Notes: a model not told the origin generated them from the sequence alone. 64,000 nt of DNA from Streptobacillus notomytis (GCA_001612575.1 LJRV01000308.1:36753-100752); one strand, 5' to 3'. Numbered from the stretch's first letter, positions 9,320 to 18,675 are shown. A program made the numbers and translations.

Positions 9320-10909
9320 CTATTTTTCATAATCTTGATATAAGAAGAATTTATTATTATCTTCAAATAATTTAGCTATTTCTAATATTATATTATCATC
9401 AAATCTTCCACTTGAAATTAATACTCCTAATGGTAATTTATTTTTAGTTAAATGCGTTGGTATGCTAATACTTGGTGTATCAGTTACATTTGATAATTGA
9501 GTAAATGGTGTAATAGTCCAAGCAGGTAACCATTGATCATAAATTAATTGTATAGCTTCTTCTTTAGTTAAACCAGACATATCTCTCATTTTTACTTTTA
9601 ATTCTTCTGGTATATGGTTATAATCAGCTGAAGGAGCTGGATAAGAAGTTGTAGGTGTTATGAAAGCTTGATATTTATCAAAAAATTCATCTACAGTTTT
9701 TCTAAATCCTTTAAGTGTTTCTTTTGCATTATTTATATCTTCATTATTTAACTTATTACCAGCTTGGTATAAAGCCCAAGTTAATAATTCAACATCATCC
9801 ATCTTTAAAGGTCTTTTTAGTAAAGTTTCTCCGAATTTACCTACTCTGCTTCCTATATACGATGCATTTGTATAATATGCCATCATCATAGCTCTTCCAT
9901 CTATAGGATAGTCTACTTCTTCTAATGTATAACCCATATCTTTTAAGAAATTAACTGCATTTTCAACTGCTATTACAGCTTCTGGACTTATAGGAGTATT
10001 AGCAGGAGTTTTTGTAGTATAAGCTATTATTTTATCTTTACTTAATTTTTTATCATTTAACTTATATTCAGGATTGTGAAGAGCCTTAGCTATAGCTAAA
10101 ACATCTTCCATTTTTTCAGCTATAAGGAAGTTTTCTAATTTAAATCCTTCAGCTGCAGAATTATTTTTAATAACTCCACCTGTAGGGAAATATCCTATTA
10201 AACTTGAGAATGATGATGGTATTCTAATAGAACCTCCTCCATCATTTGCAGTCCCTATTGCAGTTTGTCCTATAGCTACTCCTGCTGCAGTTCCACCTGA
10301 TGAACCACCAGGATTTTTACTAATATCCCAAGGATTTTTAGTAGAACCATATAAATCAGAATTAGTTACATTTATCCAACCTAACTGAGGTATAGTAGTT
10401 TGAGCTATAGGTATAAACCCTAAATCAGTAAACATCTTAACTAAAGCATTATCATCTTTAGATATATTATCTTTTCTATAAACTAAAGCCTGAGAATTAA
10501 TCCCATCTTTTAATTCAAAAGTTATTCCTTTTACCAGTATAGGTACACCATAGAAAGGTTTATCCATATTTTTAACATCTTTAGCTTCTAAATATGCTCT
10601 TTCTTTTAATTTAGGATCTATAGATTTTCCGTCATATTTAATTATATTATTCAAAATAGGATCTGTTTCTTCTATTACCTCATATGCCAAATCTATTAAT
10701 TGTTTAGGTGTTACCTTTTTTTCCTTAACCAATTTCGCCATTTGAACAGCCGATAATTTTTTGTACTCTTCTTTAGTTAAAATATAGTTGCTATTTTTTC
10801 TAGCTTCCATATTGTTATTACCTAAACTAGAAATAGGTAAAATTGTTAAAATTGATAATAGAAATAAACTACTCAATTTAATTAATTTTTTATTAATTTT
10901 TTTAATCAT
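9320..10909 (-). CDS. Secreted amidase (amidase-signature family)
   Basis: A 529-residue enzyme of the amidase signature family, which hydrolyses carboxamides or transfers ammonia. An N-terminal signal peptide (residues about 1-30: KK-rich, then LSSLFLLSILTILPISSLG) suggests export to the periplasm or cell surface. The signature block is present: NPWDISKNPGGSSGGTAAG, then GTANDGGGSIRIPSSF, giving the Ser-cisSer pair; the lysine is in ILVKGITF. It is not GatA: it has no gatB/C neighbours and it is exported. The AAGGAGG lies unusually far upstream (10946-10952), with a perfect palindrome in between. Substrate unknown. Confidence 0.88.
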   Translation of the reverse strand: MIKKINKKLIKLSSLFLLSILTILPISSLGNNNMEARKNSNYILTKEEYKKLSAVQMAKLVKEKKVTPKQLIDLAYEVIEETDPILNNIIKYDGKSIDPKLKERAYLEAKDVKNMDKPFYGVPILVKGITFELKDGINSQALVYRKDNISKDDNALVKMFTDLGFIPIAQTTIPQLGWINVTNSDLYGSTKNPWDISKNPGGSSGGTAAGVAIGQTAIGTANDGGGSIRIPSSFSSLIGYFPTGGVIKNNSAAEGFKLENFLIAEKMEDVLAIAKALHNPEYKLNDKKLSKDKIIAYTTKTPANTPISPEAVIAVENAVNFLKDMGYTLEEVDYPIDGRAMMMAYYTNASYIGSRVGKFGETLLKRPLKMDDVELLTWALYQAGNKLNNEDINNAKETLKGFRKTVDEFFDKYQAFITPTTSYPAPSADYNHIPEELKVKMRDMSGLTKEEAIQLIYDQWLPAWTITPFTQLSNVTDTPSISIPTHLTKNKLPLGVLISSGRFDDNIILEIAKLFEDNNKFFLYQDYEK

Positions 10910-10917
10910 AGTTATTC

Positions 10918-10939
10918 AGATAAAAATATATTTTTATCT
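10918..10939. repeat. Perfect palindrome in the amidase 5' leader
   Basis: A 22-base perfect palindrome (arms AGATAAAAATA) lies between the only good Shine-Dalgarno sequence (AAGGAGG, minus strand of 10946-10952) and the amidase ATG (10907-10909). Folded in mRNA, it would bring the two closer together. Confidence 0.6.
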
Positions 10940-11225
10940 TTAAATCCTCCTTCTTTATTTTTAAAAATATTATATAAAATAATATTATAGAACATATAAT
11001 TTCATATAAAGAAACAATAAAAAGACTTTCTTATATATTTAAATTCATATTTATATGTATTTTATCGATATATTTTTTATAATTAAACATTCTATTTGCC
11101 CTTTAATTTAAAGATAGAAAGTAATTGTTCTAACTTAACTTATTTTATTAATATTTTTCTACATATAAATTCTAACATTTTGAATATTTTTTTTCAATTA
11201 ACACTAATTTTAAATTAAAAAATAA
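10940..11225. other. Gene-free AT-rich intergenic stretch
   Basis: Between the amidase leader and the RlpA terminator I see no coding sequence or RNA gene. Several TATAAT-like boxes occur on the minus strand (for example at 10984-10989), any of which could serve amidase, but none has a convincing -35 partner. Confidence 0.5.
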
Positions 11226-11249
11226 AAAAGTTCAGATAACTGAACTTTT
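11226..11249 (-). terminator. Intrinsic terminator of the RlpA-like gene
   Basis: Inverted repeat AAAAGTTCAG / CTGAACTTTT around an ATAA loop, followed on the minus strand by a T-rich run; it lies 11 bp after the stop codon. Confidence 0.8.
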
Positions 11250-11260
11250 ATGTCTTAAAT

Positions 11261-11743
11261 TTATTTTACTATTTCTAGCTTAACTTTAGTAATTCCTTTT
11301 TCAAAATTTTCAATTTCTTTGAATGCTGCTTTACTTAAATCAATAACTCTACCTTTAATATACGGTCCTCTATCATTAATTCTAACTGTTACTGATTTAC
11401 CGTTACTTATGTTAGTAACTTTTACTTTTGTTCCAAAAGGCAATTTTTTATGAGCTGCTGATACTTTCCATGTATCAAATATTTCTCCATTAGCAGTTTT
11501 TCTTCCATTCCATCTTTCACCATAATATGAAGCAATTCCTGTTTGATAAATTTCTGTTTCAACCATTTCTCTAATATTTTCTTCTTCTACTGGTTGGCTT
11601 TGTTCTTTTAATTCAGATATTAATTCCTTAATATCTTCTCCTTTAACTTCGACATTTTCAATATGACTACCACTAATATTCTCACTAGCATTAACTAATA
11701 ATAAGGTTAAAGTCAATAAAAATATCGTTAGTATTTTTTTCAT
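11261..11743 (-). CDS. RlpA-like double-psi beta-barrel lipoprotein/secreted protein
   Basis: RlpA-family proteins act on septal peptidoglycan (lytic transglycosylase activity in some species). The N-terminal signal peptide (residues about 1-20, [19 protein letters not shown]) has no clear lipobox Cys. A Glu-rich linker follows, then the DPBB domain at about residues 70-160 with [30 protein letters not shown] and [18 protein letters not shown], the family hallmarks including the Asp of NDRGP. No SPOR domain is present. It has its own consensus promoter and terminator, so it is a single-gene unit. Confidence 0.9.
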   Translation of the reverse strand: MKKILTIFLLTLTLLLVNASENISGSHIENVEVKGEDIKELISELKEQSQPVEEENIREMVETEIYQTGIASYYGERWNGRKTANGEIFDTWKVSAAHKKLPFGTKVKVTNISNGKSVTVRINDRGPYIKGRVIDLSKAAFKEIENFEKGITKVKLEIVK

Positions 11744-11768
11744 AGTACCTCCGTTTCTGAATTGACTA

Positions 11769-11798
11769 AGTATAACATGGATATTTTATATTTGTCAA
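11769..11798 (-). promoter_or_regulatory. Promoter of the RlpA-like gene
   Basis: Minus strand TTGACA (11793-11798) and TATACT (11769-11774), spacer 18 bp, TGT extended -10, then an ACGGAGGT ribosome binding site. It starts right after the last gene of the sheath/FHA operon, with no terminator visible between the two. Confidence 0.8.
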
Positions 11799-11801
11799 TT
11801 T

Positions 11802-13088
11802 TCAAGGTATATTAATGTCATTAAAAGCACAAAATAATTGATCTTCAATACGTTTAACAAAACATAATTTTAGTTTATCTCTACTTTCAAATGATAAAAA
11901 TATTCTTGTTACATCATTAATAACCTCATCAATTTCAATGTCTTTTATTCCCAATTCATCTGTATGTAAAAGTTCATTTTCATCAAGTTCTATATATTCT
12001 TGTGGAAAATTAACTATTAATGTAAACTCTTCATTATTTTTATATTGATAAATTTTTTCTATAATAATTTCAATAAAAATAGTATTGTTATCTTTATCTA
12101 TAAAATTAACTATATTTTCATAAAATGATATTATTTTAATTTTTTCACTTATATAGTTAATATATGAAATATTTATATCATATTTAAGTTCTATATACTT
12201 ATACTCTAATATTAAATTTCCTTTATCTCTTTTTCTCTCATAATCATCAATAATATTAAATATCTCATTTTCATTTACTATATTTTTATATTCCAATATT
12301 TTTCCAGGTATAAATTCTTTTAAAACCTCAATAAAATATTTCATGTATACTAATTTACCACTTAATTTAATATCATTAAATTTTTTAAGTATATCTATAA
12401 TTTTAAAATTTTCAAAAAAATCATAAATAGATTTAAATGAAAGGTAAATTATTATATCATCTAAATCTTTTTTATTATTAAAATTTTCATCTTTATAATA
12501 CATATTCATCAATTCTTTAGCTTCTTCTCTTACATAAATTGAATAATTATTAGATAAATTTATTTCAAAATCTCTATTTTCTTTCATAAAATTAAACATA
12601 TTACCTTCATATTTAAATAATGATTTTCTATCATTTAATATATATTCCATTATCATTTTCAAAAACATTATTTCTGTAAGATATGTATTTTCATGTATCA
12701 CTTGTTCACTCATTTTTAATTTGTATGAAACTTTATTATTCACAACACTATGCTTAACGTAAATTATTTTAAAACACTTAATGTCCGATAATATATATGT
12801 GTATTCTCTGTCTTTTCCAATAAAATACTTTAAATTATGATAACATTCAAAACTTAAATTATCATTTAAATCTTCCTCTTCATTTTTCAATATTAGGACA
12901 TTATTTATTTTAATTTTTATTTTATATTCTATTTTATTGATATAAAATTTCATAAATTTTAAAAATAACTCAGAAAAATTTATTATTCGACTATTTAAAT
13001 TTTCATCTTTTATAATTATAGCATCATTATAATTATAAATTATATCATCTATTTGAGTAAAAAAAACTTCTATTTGTCTTATATTCAT
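11802..13088 (-). CDS. Unknown 428-residue protein, last gene of the FHA/sheath-like operon
   Basis: Not recognised. A soluble Ile/Asn/Lys/Glu-rich protein with no signal peptide or membrane helix. Alternating beta-like and helical stretches suggest a multidomain structural protein rather than an enzyme, and no catalytic motif is visible. It starts at ATG 13086-13088 inside the preceding gene (44-bp overlap), so expression is coupled. In the operon context it could be a baseplate, assembly or cargo component of the proposed apparatus; this is inference from position only. Confidence 0.75.
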   Translation of the reverse strand: MNIRQIEVFFTQIDDIIYNYNDAIIIKDENLNSRIINFSELFLKFMKFYINKIEYKIKIKINNVLILKNEEEDLNDNLSFECYHNLKYFIGKDREYTYILSDIKCFKIIYVKHSVVNNKVSYKLKMSEQVIHENTYLTEIMFLKMIMEYILNDRKSLFKYEGNMFNFMKENRDFEINLSNNYSIYVREEAKELMNMYYKDENFNNKKDLDDIIIYLSFKSIYDFFENFKIIDILKKFNDIKLSGKLVYMKYFIEVLKEFIPGKILEYKNIVNENEIFNIIDDYERKRDKGNLILEYKYIELKYDINISYINYISEKIKIISFYENIVNFIDKDNNTIFIEIIIEKIYQYKNNEEFTLIVNFPQEYIELDENELLHTDELGIKDIEIDEVINDVTRIFLSFESRDKLKLCFVKRIEDQLFCAFNDINIP

Positions 13089-13851
13089 TTTCTTTTAAAA
13101 TATTTTTAGCCTCAGTTCCATAATTTAATGAAATATTATCTTCTAAATTTGAAATATCAATACAATAATCTTCTTTTAAATATTTAGACTCAACATTATC
13201 TATACCTAATTTAACATAAAGATTTTCTATACTTTCAACTTTTTGTATAATATTATATTTAATTATGGGTACTATATATCCATAAATACTATCATTTAAT
13301 ACTTCACTTTTATATTTATTATAATAAATATTATATAGATCTGAACTTTCTTCAAAAAATGAAAAGAATATCTTTTCATTATTATATTCTGATGTGAATC
13401 TATTCAATTCAGGTATTAATGTTAATTCACATTTATAGTAATCATCATTTATATCTAAAATTTTTGTACTAAAAATACCATAAATATATCTGTATTCATT
13501 AACTAAAAGAACTATATTTAAATCTATATTCTTATTTTTAGTGATACATATATTAACTTTAGTAATTATTTCTTTATATATAATTACATCTTCTATAATT
13601 ATATCAAATTTTTCAAACTCTAAAACTCTTAAGTTTTTTTCAAAAAAATCCTGTAATGAATAATAGCCTATTTCAAGATATTCTTCAATTTTTTTATTAT
13701 ATTTATACTCATTATTTTTTAATATATTATTTATTAATTTTTTTCTATTTATATCAAAATTATACCTGTCTACGATATTTTCTTTTCTTGCTATCTCATA
13801 TAGTTCATAATTATTTTTTACTATTAATTCATTTTTATTATAATTCTTCAA
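13045..13851 (-). CDS. Unknown 268-residue protein with N-terminal SAP/HeH-like helical motif
   Basis: Not recognised as a whole. The first 45 residues (NYELYEIARKENI, then an Arg/Lys-rich helix ending KKLINNIL) resemble a small SAP/HeH or Rho-N-type helix-extended-loop-helix. The rest is beta-rich. The start appears to be TTG 13849-13851, overlapping the end of the kinase-like gene by 14 bp, with no clear ribosome binding site, so it probably depends on translational coupling. A structural or adaptor role in the operon's apparatus is possible but unproven. Confidence 0.7.
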   Translation of the reverse strand: MKNYNKNELIVKNNYELYEIARKENIVDRYNFDINRKKLINNILKNNEYKYNKKIEEYLEIGYYSLQDFFEKNLRVLEFEKFDIIIEDVIIYKEIITKVNICITKNKNIDLNIVLLVNEYRYIYGIFSTKILDINDDYYKCELTLIPELNRFTSEYNNEKIFFSFFEESSDLYNIYYNKYKSEVLNDSIYGYIVPIIKYNIIQKVESIENLYVKLGIDNVESKYLKEDYCIDISNLEDNISLNYGTEAKNILKENEYKTNRSFFYSNR

Positions 13852-14512
13852 TTATATCACTTATCATTTCTTTCATAATAACTGTGCTATTATACCTTTT
13901 ATATTTTATCAAGGATAAACCTTTTTTTAAAAATCTTTCTAATTTTTTATTTGAATGGACAATATTAATATAATTTGAATCACAAATGTTAGGATAAATT
14001 TTATTAAAAACTAAATAATAACATATAGATGTTAAAGAATAAGTATCATTTTCAATAAAATTTTTTTCGATATTTGAATATTTTTCCAAAGAAGAAAATC
14101 CTTTAGTATATGAAAAATATTTTTTATTATATTCACCATTTAAAAATCTTGATTCAGAAAAATCAATAATATATACATTATTTTCATTAATAATTATATT
14201 CCCTAAGTTAATGTCATTGTGTATTAAACCTAAATCATGAATTCTTTTTATGGCAATAATAATTTTATTAAATATTTCTAGTCTTCCTTTTAATGAATAA
14301 TTTAATATATTTATTTCATTAAGAGTCTTACCTTTTATTTTTTCATAAAAAATTTCCCTATTATTTTTTCTTATTTTAACTTTTAATATTCTAGGTATAA
14401 ATGAAATCTCATTTTTTAATAAGAAAAACATGGTATTTATTTCGTAATTAAACATAAAATTATATTCTGGTAAATTAATATTAAATATTTTTTTATAATA
14501 TTTCATTTCCAT
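13838..14512 (-). CDS. Protein-kinase-like protein with shortened N-lobe and DFS in place of DFG
   Basis: A small kinase-fold protein of about 224 residues. The catalytic loop reads IHNDINLGNIII (HxDxxxxN intact) and the metal-binding motif is IIDFSES, with Ser replacing the Gly of DFG. A P+1/APE-like segment GFSSLEKYS and a helix-F-like ENDTYSLTSICYYL follow. The glycine-rich loop and a clear beta-3 lysine are not visible, so the N-lobe seems truncated and activity is uncertain. Start choice is ambiguous (ATG at 14524, 14512 or 14506); I use 14512, preceded by GGTGGGA. It sits among two FHA genes and a PP2C-like gene, the usual partners of Ser/Thr phospho-signalling. Confidence 0.78.
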   Translation of the reverse strand: MEMKYYKKIFNINLPEYNFMFNYEINTMFFLLKNEISFIPRILKVKIRKNNREIFYEKIKGKTLNEINILNYSLKGRLEIFNKIIIAIKRIHDLGLIHNDINLGNIIINENNVYIIDFSESRFLNGEYNKKYFSYTKGFSSLEKYSNIEKNFIENDTYSLTSICYYLVFNKIYPNICDSNYINIVHSNKKLERFLKKGLSLIKYKRYNSTVIMKEMISDIIEEL

Positions 14513-16266
14513 AATTCCCACCATTTTTTGCCCTTTTTTTTCTTAATATATTCTACCTTTTTCTCAATATCTAATTTTATTTTTTTTGAATAATTTACTT
14601 TATCCATTAATTCTATAGCCTTTTTATATTCTATAAACGCTTTCTCATACTCATCATTTTTTAATGATTTATCACCTTTTTCTATTGATAATTTAATGGT
14701 ATATTTCATATCATTTTCTAATTTCAATTTATCTTTTATATCTTCAACTTTTTTTATATTTTCCATTTCTATTTTTTTCTTTTGTTTATAAATTAATCTA
14801 ATTCTACCTTCTAGCTCTTTAATTTTATTGTCATTATGCAACAAATTAGCATAATAAAGTGATTTTTCAAGAAATGAAATAGATGTAGTGTATTCTTTAA
14901 TCTCATAGTATTCTTTATGTCTATTATATAATTCATTCATTTTACTTTCTAAATTTAATATTTTATTTGATATTTCAATTTCTTTTTTACTTAAATATTC
15001 AACTTCTTTATTAAATTCCAATTTACTATATTCTTGCTTTAAATAAATTATTTCTTTTAAACCTTCTGAAATATTTTGGTCTAATAAATCATCAATTTTA
15101 AGATATCTCTTATCCAATTTTATTTTTAAATTATCTAATATTTTAAAATTATTATTTTTTCTATCTTCTAAATCATTTATATCTATTTCAAATTTTGATT
15201 TTTTATATACCTCTATTAAATTATTTAAAATATCAGTATTTTTAATTATGTCCTCTCCAACTAAAAATAATTCATTATTTTGTTCAATTATTAATTTGTC
15301 TAACTCAGCTATATCCTTATTAATATCTATTAATAATTTGGGCGAGATGTCCTCTATCTTATTTTTTATATTAACATATTCATTTTTGGCTTTTAAAAAT
15401 TCTCTATTTTTTATCATTTTTTTTGTTATATTTTTAATTTCAAAAATATTTTTAAATATATTATTTTTATTCTTCTCTAAGCTTAACTTATTTTTTAACT
15501 TTTCTCTTTTTTCTATATTCTTACCTGTATAATAAATGTATTTTTTATCTATAAGTATTAACCTATTTTCAATTTCAATTAACTTTTTTTCATTTGATAA
15601 ATAATCAAAATTATTATTATTCACCTTTGTAAATATGTTTTCAATATGATTAAAACTATTATTTAAATAAATGTTTGATAATATAAAATATATAAATACA
15701 AAAAATATTAAAAATAATATTGTAAATTTTATAAAAAAGTTATTATTTGTAAATTTTGATATCTTATTTATTTTAAGTATTTTAAATTCAACAATTTTTT
15801 TATTACCTATACGTATTTCTATTAAATCATTTTCAATTAAGGGAAATAGTTCCGTATATCCAATTATATCTCCTTTTTCAATTATTTGATTTTTAAAAAA
15901 TATTTCATCATCTCTTATTATATTAAAATAATAATCTTTCATATATACATAAATTACATTGCAATAATCTGTTAATATACACGATAAATATATTTTAGTA
16001 TTTTCAATATTTTCAACTATTACCCTATCTTCAAATTCAAAAAGTATTTCTGTAATTAATTTTTTTATATATTTTGAATTAAATACAGTATTTTCTGTAA
16101 ATCTATAAATTAATTCTTCCATTAAATTATCAAATAATTCTATTTTACCTTGACCTTCAATAAAAATAGATACCCCTATTGTAAATTCTTCAGTTTCATA
16201 ATATACAAAATGGGTATCCTTTTCATTTATACAACAGGGTAAAATATCTAACTTTTTATTATCCAT
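14503..16266 (-). CDS. Degenerate PP2C-like domain, one membrane helix and long coiled coil
   Basis: About 587 residues. Residues 1-170 follow the PP2C phosphatase order (an NEKDTHFVYY start in place of NEDa, an IGVSIFIEGQGK strand where VADGMGG should be, and a KDYYFNIIRDDEI strand where GDSRxY should be), but the metal-binding Asp/Gly residues are gone. A strong transmembrane helix follows at about 180-200, then about 380 residues of Lys/Glu-rich coiled coil, possibly ending in TPR-like helices (EKAFIEYKKAIELMD). It starts at ATG 16264-16266, overlapping the FHA gene's stop (ATGA). I infer a non-catalytic membrane scaffold. Confidence 0.72.
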   Translation of the reverse strand: MDNKKLDILPCCINEKDTHFVYYETEEFTIGVSIFIEGQGKIELFDNLMEELIYRFTENTVFNSKYIKKLITEILFEFEDRVIVENIENTKIYLSCILTDYCNVIYVYMKDYYFNIIRDDEIFFKNQIIEKGDIIGYTELFPLIENDLIEIRIGNKKIVEFKILKINKISKFTNNNFFIKFTILFLIFFVFIYFILSNIYLNNSFNHIENIFTKVNNNNFDYLSNEKKLIEIENRLILIDKKYIYYTGKNIEKREKLKNKLSLEKNKNNIFKNIFEIKNITKKMIKNREFLKAKNEYVNIKNKIEDISPKLLIDINKDIAELDKLIIEQNNELFLVGEDIIKNTDILNNLIEVYKKSKFEIDINDLEDRKNNNFKILDNLKIKLDKRYLKIDDLLDQNISEGLKEIIYLKQEYSKLEFNKEVEYLSKKEIEISNKILNLESKMNELYNRHKEYYEIKEYTTSISFLEKSLYYANLLHNDNKIKELEGRIRLIYKQKKKIEMENIKKVEDIKDKLKLENDMKYTIKLSIEKGDKSLKNDEYEKAFIEYKKAIELMDKVNYSKKIKLDIEKKVEYIKKKKGKKWWELWK

Positions 16267-16775
16267 CAATAATTCCAGTCAAAATTCACACCACAAAGTT
16301 CTATGAATATGAATTTGTTCTCCCCCATTTCTATGATATCTAAGTTTAAAATTTGTTTACTTTCATATAAAGCTTTTCCTTGTAAATATACTAATCCACT
16401 ACTTTCACCTGGAGATATTACAAAAACTCTTTGTTTAGGATTATATGTTATAGAACAATGATTTTTCCTCGCTATTGTTTGATCATTTTCAATACATACA
16501 TGCATTTCAGAAGATCGACCTATAAAATTTCTTTCATTTATTAATCTATAATCTTTTCCTTTTTCAGATCCAGAAATACATACTAACCATCCTACTACTG
16601 GTGAAACATTAGTTTCCTTAATCCAAAAAACTGAGGTTTTAGTATCGCCTTCTAATATTATTGGCTTTTTTTCTTCTTCTTTTTCAATATTTATTTTATT
16701 TCCATCGCAATACGGACAATTTGAATATTTGCTTGTATTATACATATGTCCATTACTACATTTCAATAATTTCAT
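16266..16775 (-). CDS. Zinc-ribbon plus FHA-domain protein
   Basis: 169 residues. The N-terminus has a zinc ribbon (CSNGHMYNTSKYSNCPYC: two Cys pairs with a His). After a linker comes an FHA fold with NFIGRSSEMHVCI, a degenerate SxxH strand (ARKNHCSITY) and a late SSGLVYLQG strand. FHA domains bind phosphothreonine peptides, so it is the likely reader of the kinase in the same operon. The classic second motif NxxxGT is altered (GESSGL), so binding specificity may differ. Translation is coupled to the PP2C-like gene through an ATGA overlap. Confidence 0.85.
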   Translation of the reverse strand: MKLLKCSNGHMYNTSKYSNCPYCDGNKINIEKEEEKKPIILEGDTKTSVFWIKETNVSPVVGWLVCISGSEKGKDYRLINERNFIGRSSEMHVCIENDQTIARKNHCSITYNPKQRVFVISPGESSGLVYLQGKALYESKQILNLDIIEMGENKFIFIELCGVNFDWNY

Positions 16776-16786
16776 TAAATCACACC

Positions 16787-17473
16787 TTAATTAACCAATA
16801 TCTTTATCACACCGACATATATAATATCCCCTACCTCAATTAAATATGATTTATTTGGTAATAATTTTTCCTTTATCTTATTTTTTCTTTCTATTCCACT
16901 TCCATTTCTAGAATTTAAATCTTCATAATACCATTTTCCATCAACCTTATTTAATAATCCATGTATTCTACTTATTAAATGTGAATACTCATGATTAGAT
17001 AAATCAATATCTATATCATAATTTTTTTCAGATTTTTTACCTATTACTATTGAAGCTTTATTTTTAATATCCCAAGAATATATATCATAATCAAAATCAT
17101 CTTTAAGTGTTAATTTTTTTATGGTATCTATACTTAATTTTATTTTTTCATCATTTAATTCTTTTATATATTCCTCTTTTTTTTCTTGTAAGATCTTATT
17201 AATATATCTAATATTTCTTTTTCTTTCATAAGGATAATAAAAAAGAAAAAAATACAGTATATAAACATTAAGTAGTGAATAAAAAATAAGTAAACCTTTA
17301 TATGAGAATCTAATTGATATAAATAATATAAATATTAGTATTAAAATAATCAAAAATATCATATATTGTGTGTATGAATTAATTTTTTTAAATTTAACTT
17401 TACCATAAATTTTTGAATTTGGCATAATATATTTAAATAACTTCACTTTAAATATGGTAAACCATTTTCTCAT
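16787..17473 (-). CDS. Membrane-anchored FHA-domain protein
   Basis: 228 residues with two adjacent hydrophobic helices at about residues 36-52 and 55-75 and a C-terminal cytoplasmic FHA domain (about 135-228). FHA hallmarks are good: SIVIGKKSEKNYDID, SHLISRIHGLL and YYEDLNSRNGSGI (the NSRNG turn that contacts phosphothreonine). It would tether phospho-dependent assembly at the membrane. It lies one base after the 248-residue gene and 11 bp before the second FHA gene. Confidence 0.9.
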   Translation of the reverse strand: MRKWFTIFKVKLFKYIMPNSKIYGKVKFKKINSYTQYMIFLIILILIFILFISIRFSYKGLLIFYSLLNVYILYFFLFYYPYERKRNIRYINKILQEKKEEYIKELNDEKIKLSIDTIKKLTLKDDFDYDIYSWDIKNKASIVIGKKSEKNYDIDIDLSNHEYSHLISRIHGLLNKVDGKWYYEDLNSRNGSGIERKNKIKEKLLPNKSYLIEVGDIIYVGVIKILVN

Positions 17474-17474
17474 A

Positions 17475-18221
17475 TTACTCTACTTCTACTTTTTTATCAA
17501 AATCAAATTCTTTGTTAGATTTTGCTAACATATTTAATATTTCATATAGTTTAATTAATATTTCTGTATTTGTCATTTTTTCTTTATAATATTTAAATTT
17601 AGTAAATATATATTTTTTCAATACTTCAATATTAATTGTTTCTATATTACATAAAGATGATATCCATAAATCCATACTTTCTTCAAGTTTTAATTCCATC
17701 ATTTTATTAGACCATATTTTAAGTAATTTGGGATTAATTCCTGTCTTAGAATATTTAACTTCATTAATGTTTAAAGAATTATATTCTTTTGAGAATTTTT
17801 TTAATTCATAATCATAATTTTTTAAAGTTGCACCATTTCTTAAATTAAATCTTACAACTTCCATAGAATCAATTTCTTCAATTTTACTTATCTTTAAATA
17901 TATCTTTTTATTTACAGTATATTCTTTTTCATAATTTTCTGTAACTATGTATACTATAAATTCACCTTCATCATCAGGAATGTTAATATAAATTTTTTCA
18001 TCTAATAATATAACTTCATTGTTAAATTTATATATTCCTTTATCTATAAATATCTTTTCACCATCAGTTGTAGGATGTAATCCTGAAATTATTCCTTCTT
18101 CATAATCAATATATTTTAAAAAGCTAGCACTATCTATATTTTTATTTATTGATAATAAATCTACACTTCTTAATACTGTCTTAGTTGAAAACTTAGGTAC
18201 AATATATTCATTTTCTAACAT
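17475..18221 (-). CDS. Unknown 248-residue protein, possible baseplate-like component
   Basis: Not firmly recognised. The N-terminal 130 residues are beta-rich with a segment (EGIISGLHPTTDGEKIFID, then a GIYKFNNEVILL turn) that is reminiscent of the shell domains of phage or TssK-like baseplate proteins; the C-terminal 110 residues are helical. No catalytic motif, signal peptide or membrane helix. It is placed straight after the tube-like gene (8-bp gap, AGGGGG ribosome binding site), where contractile systems often encode baseplate parts. The TssK comparison is a hypothesis only. Confidence 0.7.
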   Translation of the reverse strand: MLENEYIVPKFSTKTVLRSVDLLSINKNIDSASFLKYIDYEEGIISGLHPTTDGEKIFIDKGIYKFNNEVILLDEKIYINIPDDEGEFIVYIVTENYEKEYTVNKKIYLKISKIEEIDSMEVVRFNLRNGATLKNYDYELKKFSKEYNSLNINEVKYSKTGINPKLLKIWSNKMMELKLEESMDLWISSLCNIETINIEVLKKYIFTKFKYYKEKMTNTEILIKLYEILNMLAKSNKEFDFDKKVEVE

Positions 18222-18229
18222 TTAACCCC

Positions 18230-18661
18230 CTATTTTTGATATCCACCTTCAATTACTATTTCTTTTATTTTTTCCTTTTTTTGCCTAATTTTTAATAAGA
18301 AAGTTCCATTACCATTCTTTTCATCAAAATATTCATTATAATCTATTAGAAATGCATTAGTTAAATTTACTTTTCTAACTACATTTCCAGCTAAAATTAT
18401 TTCAAGAGTAACATTTTTATATGCTTCTAAGTCTTCTGCACTAACCAAGGACCAAAGTAATAGTTTTCTTGTCGGATCTTCAACATCATTTTGACCTATA
18501 CTAGGTATTATCTTACCTTCTATTTCAAGTCCTATACTAAGATCTGTAGATCTTGCATTAGAGCTATCATTTGTATCTGATAAAAACTTAACACTTACAA
18601 TATTTTCTTGCTCTACTGTAAATTCTTCGCTACTTCCTTTTAAATTCAACTTAAATCCCAT
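18230..18661 (-). CDS. Small beta-barrel protein, candidate Hcp/tail-tube-like subunit
   Basis: 143 residues, soluble and almost entirely predicted beta strand, with no signal peptide. Its pattern resembles tail-tube/Hcp proteins: an early strand ending SVKFLSDTNDSS, an LSIGLEIEGKI strand, the helix-containing TRKLLLWSLVSAEDL segment, then VVRKVNLTNAFLIDYNEYF and a final GTFLLKIRQK strand. It directly follows the large sheath-like gene, the order seen in sheath-tube pairs. Without structure prediction this is a moderate-confidence inference; the gene itself is certain. Confidence 0.75.
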   Translation of the reverse strand: MGFKLNLKGSSEEFTVEQENIVSVKFLSDTNDSSNARSTDLSIGLEIEGKIIPSIGQNDVEDPTRKLLLWSLVSAEDLEAYKNVTLEIILAGNVVRKVNLTNAFLIDYNEYFDEKNGNGTFLLKIRQKKEKIKEIVIEGGYQK

Positions 18662-18675
18662 TAATTACCCCACCT

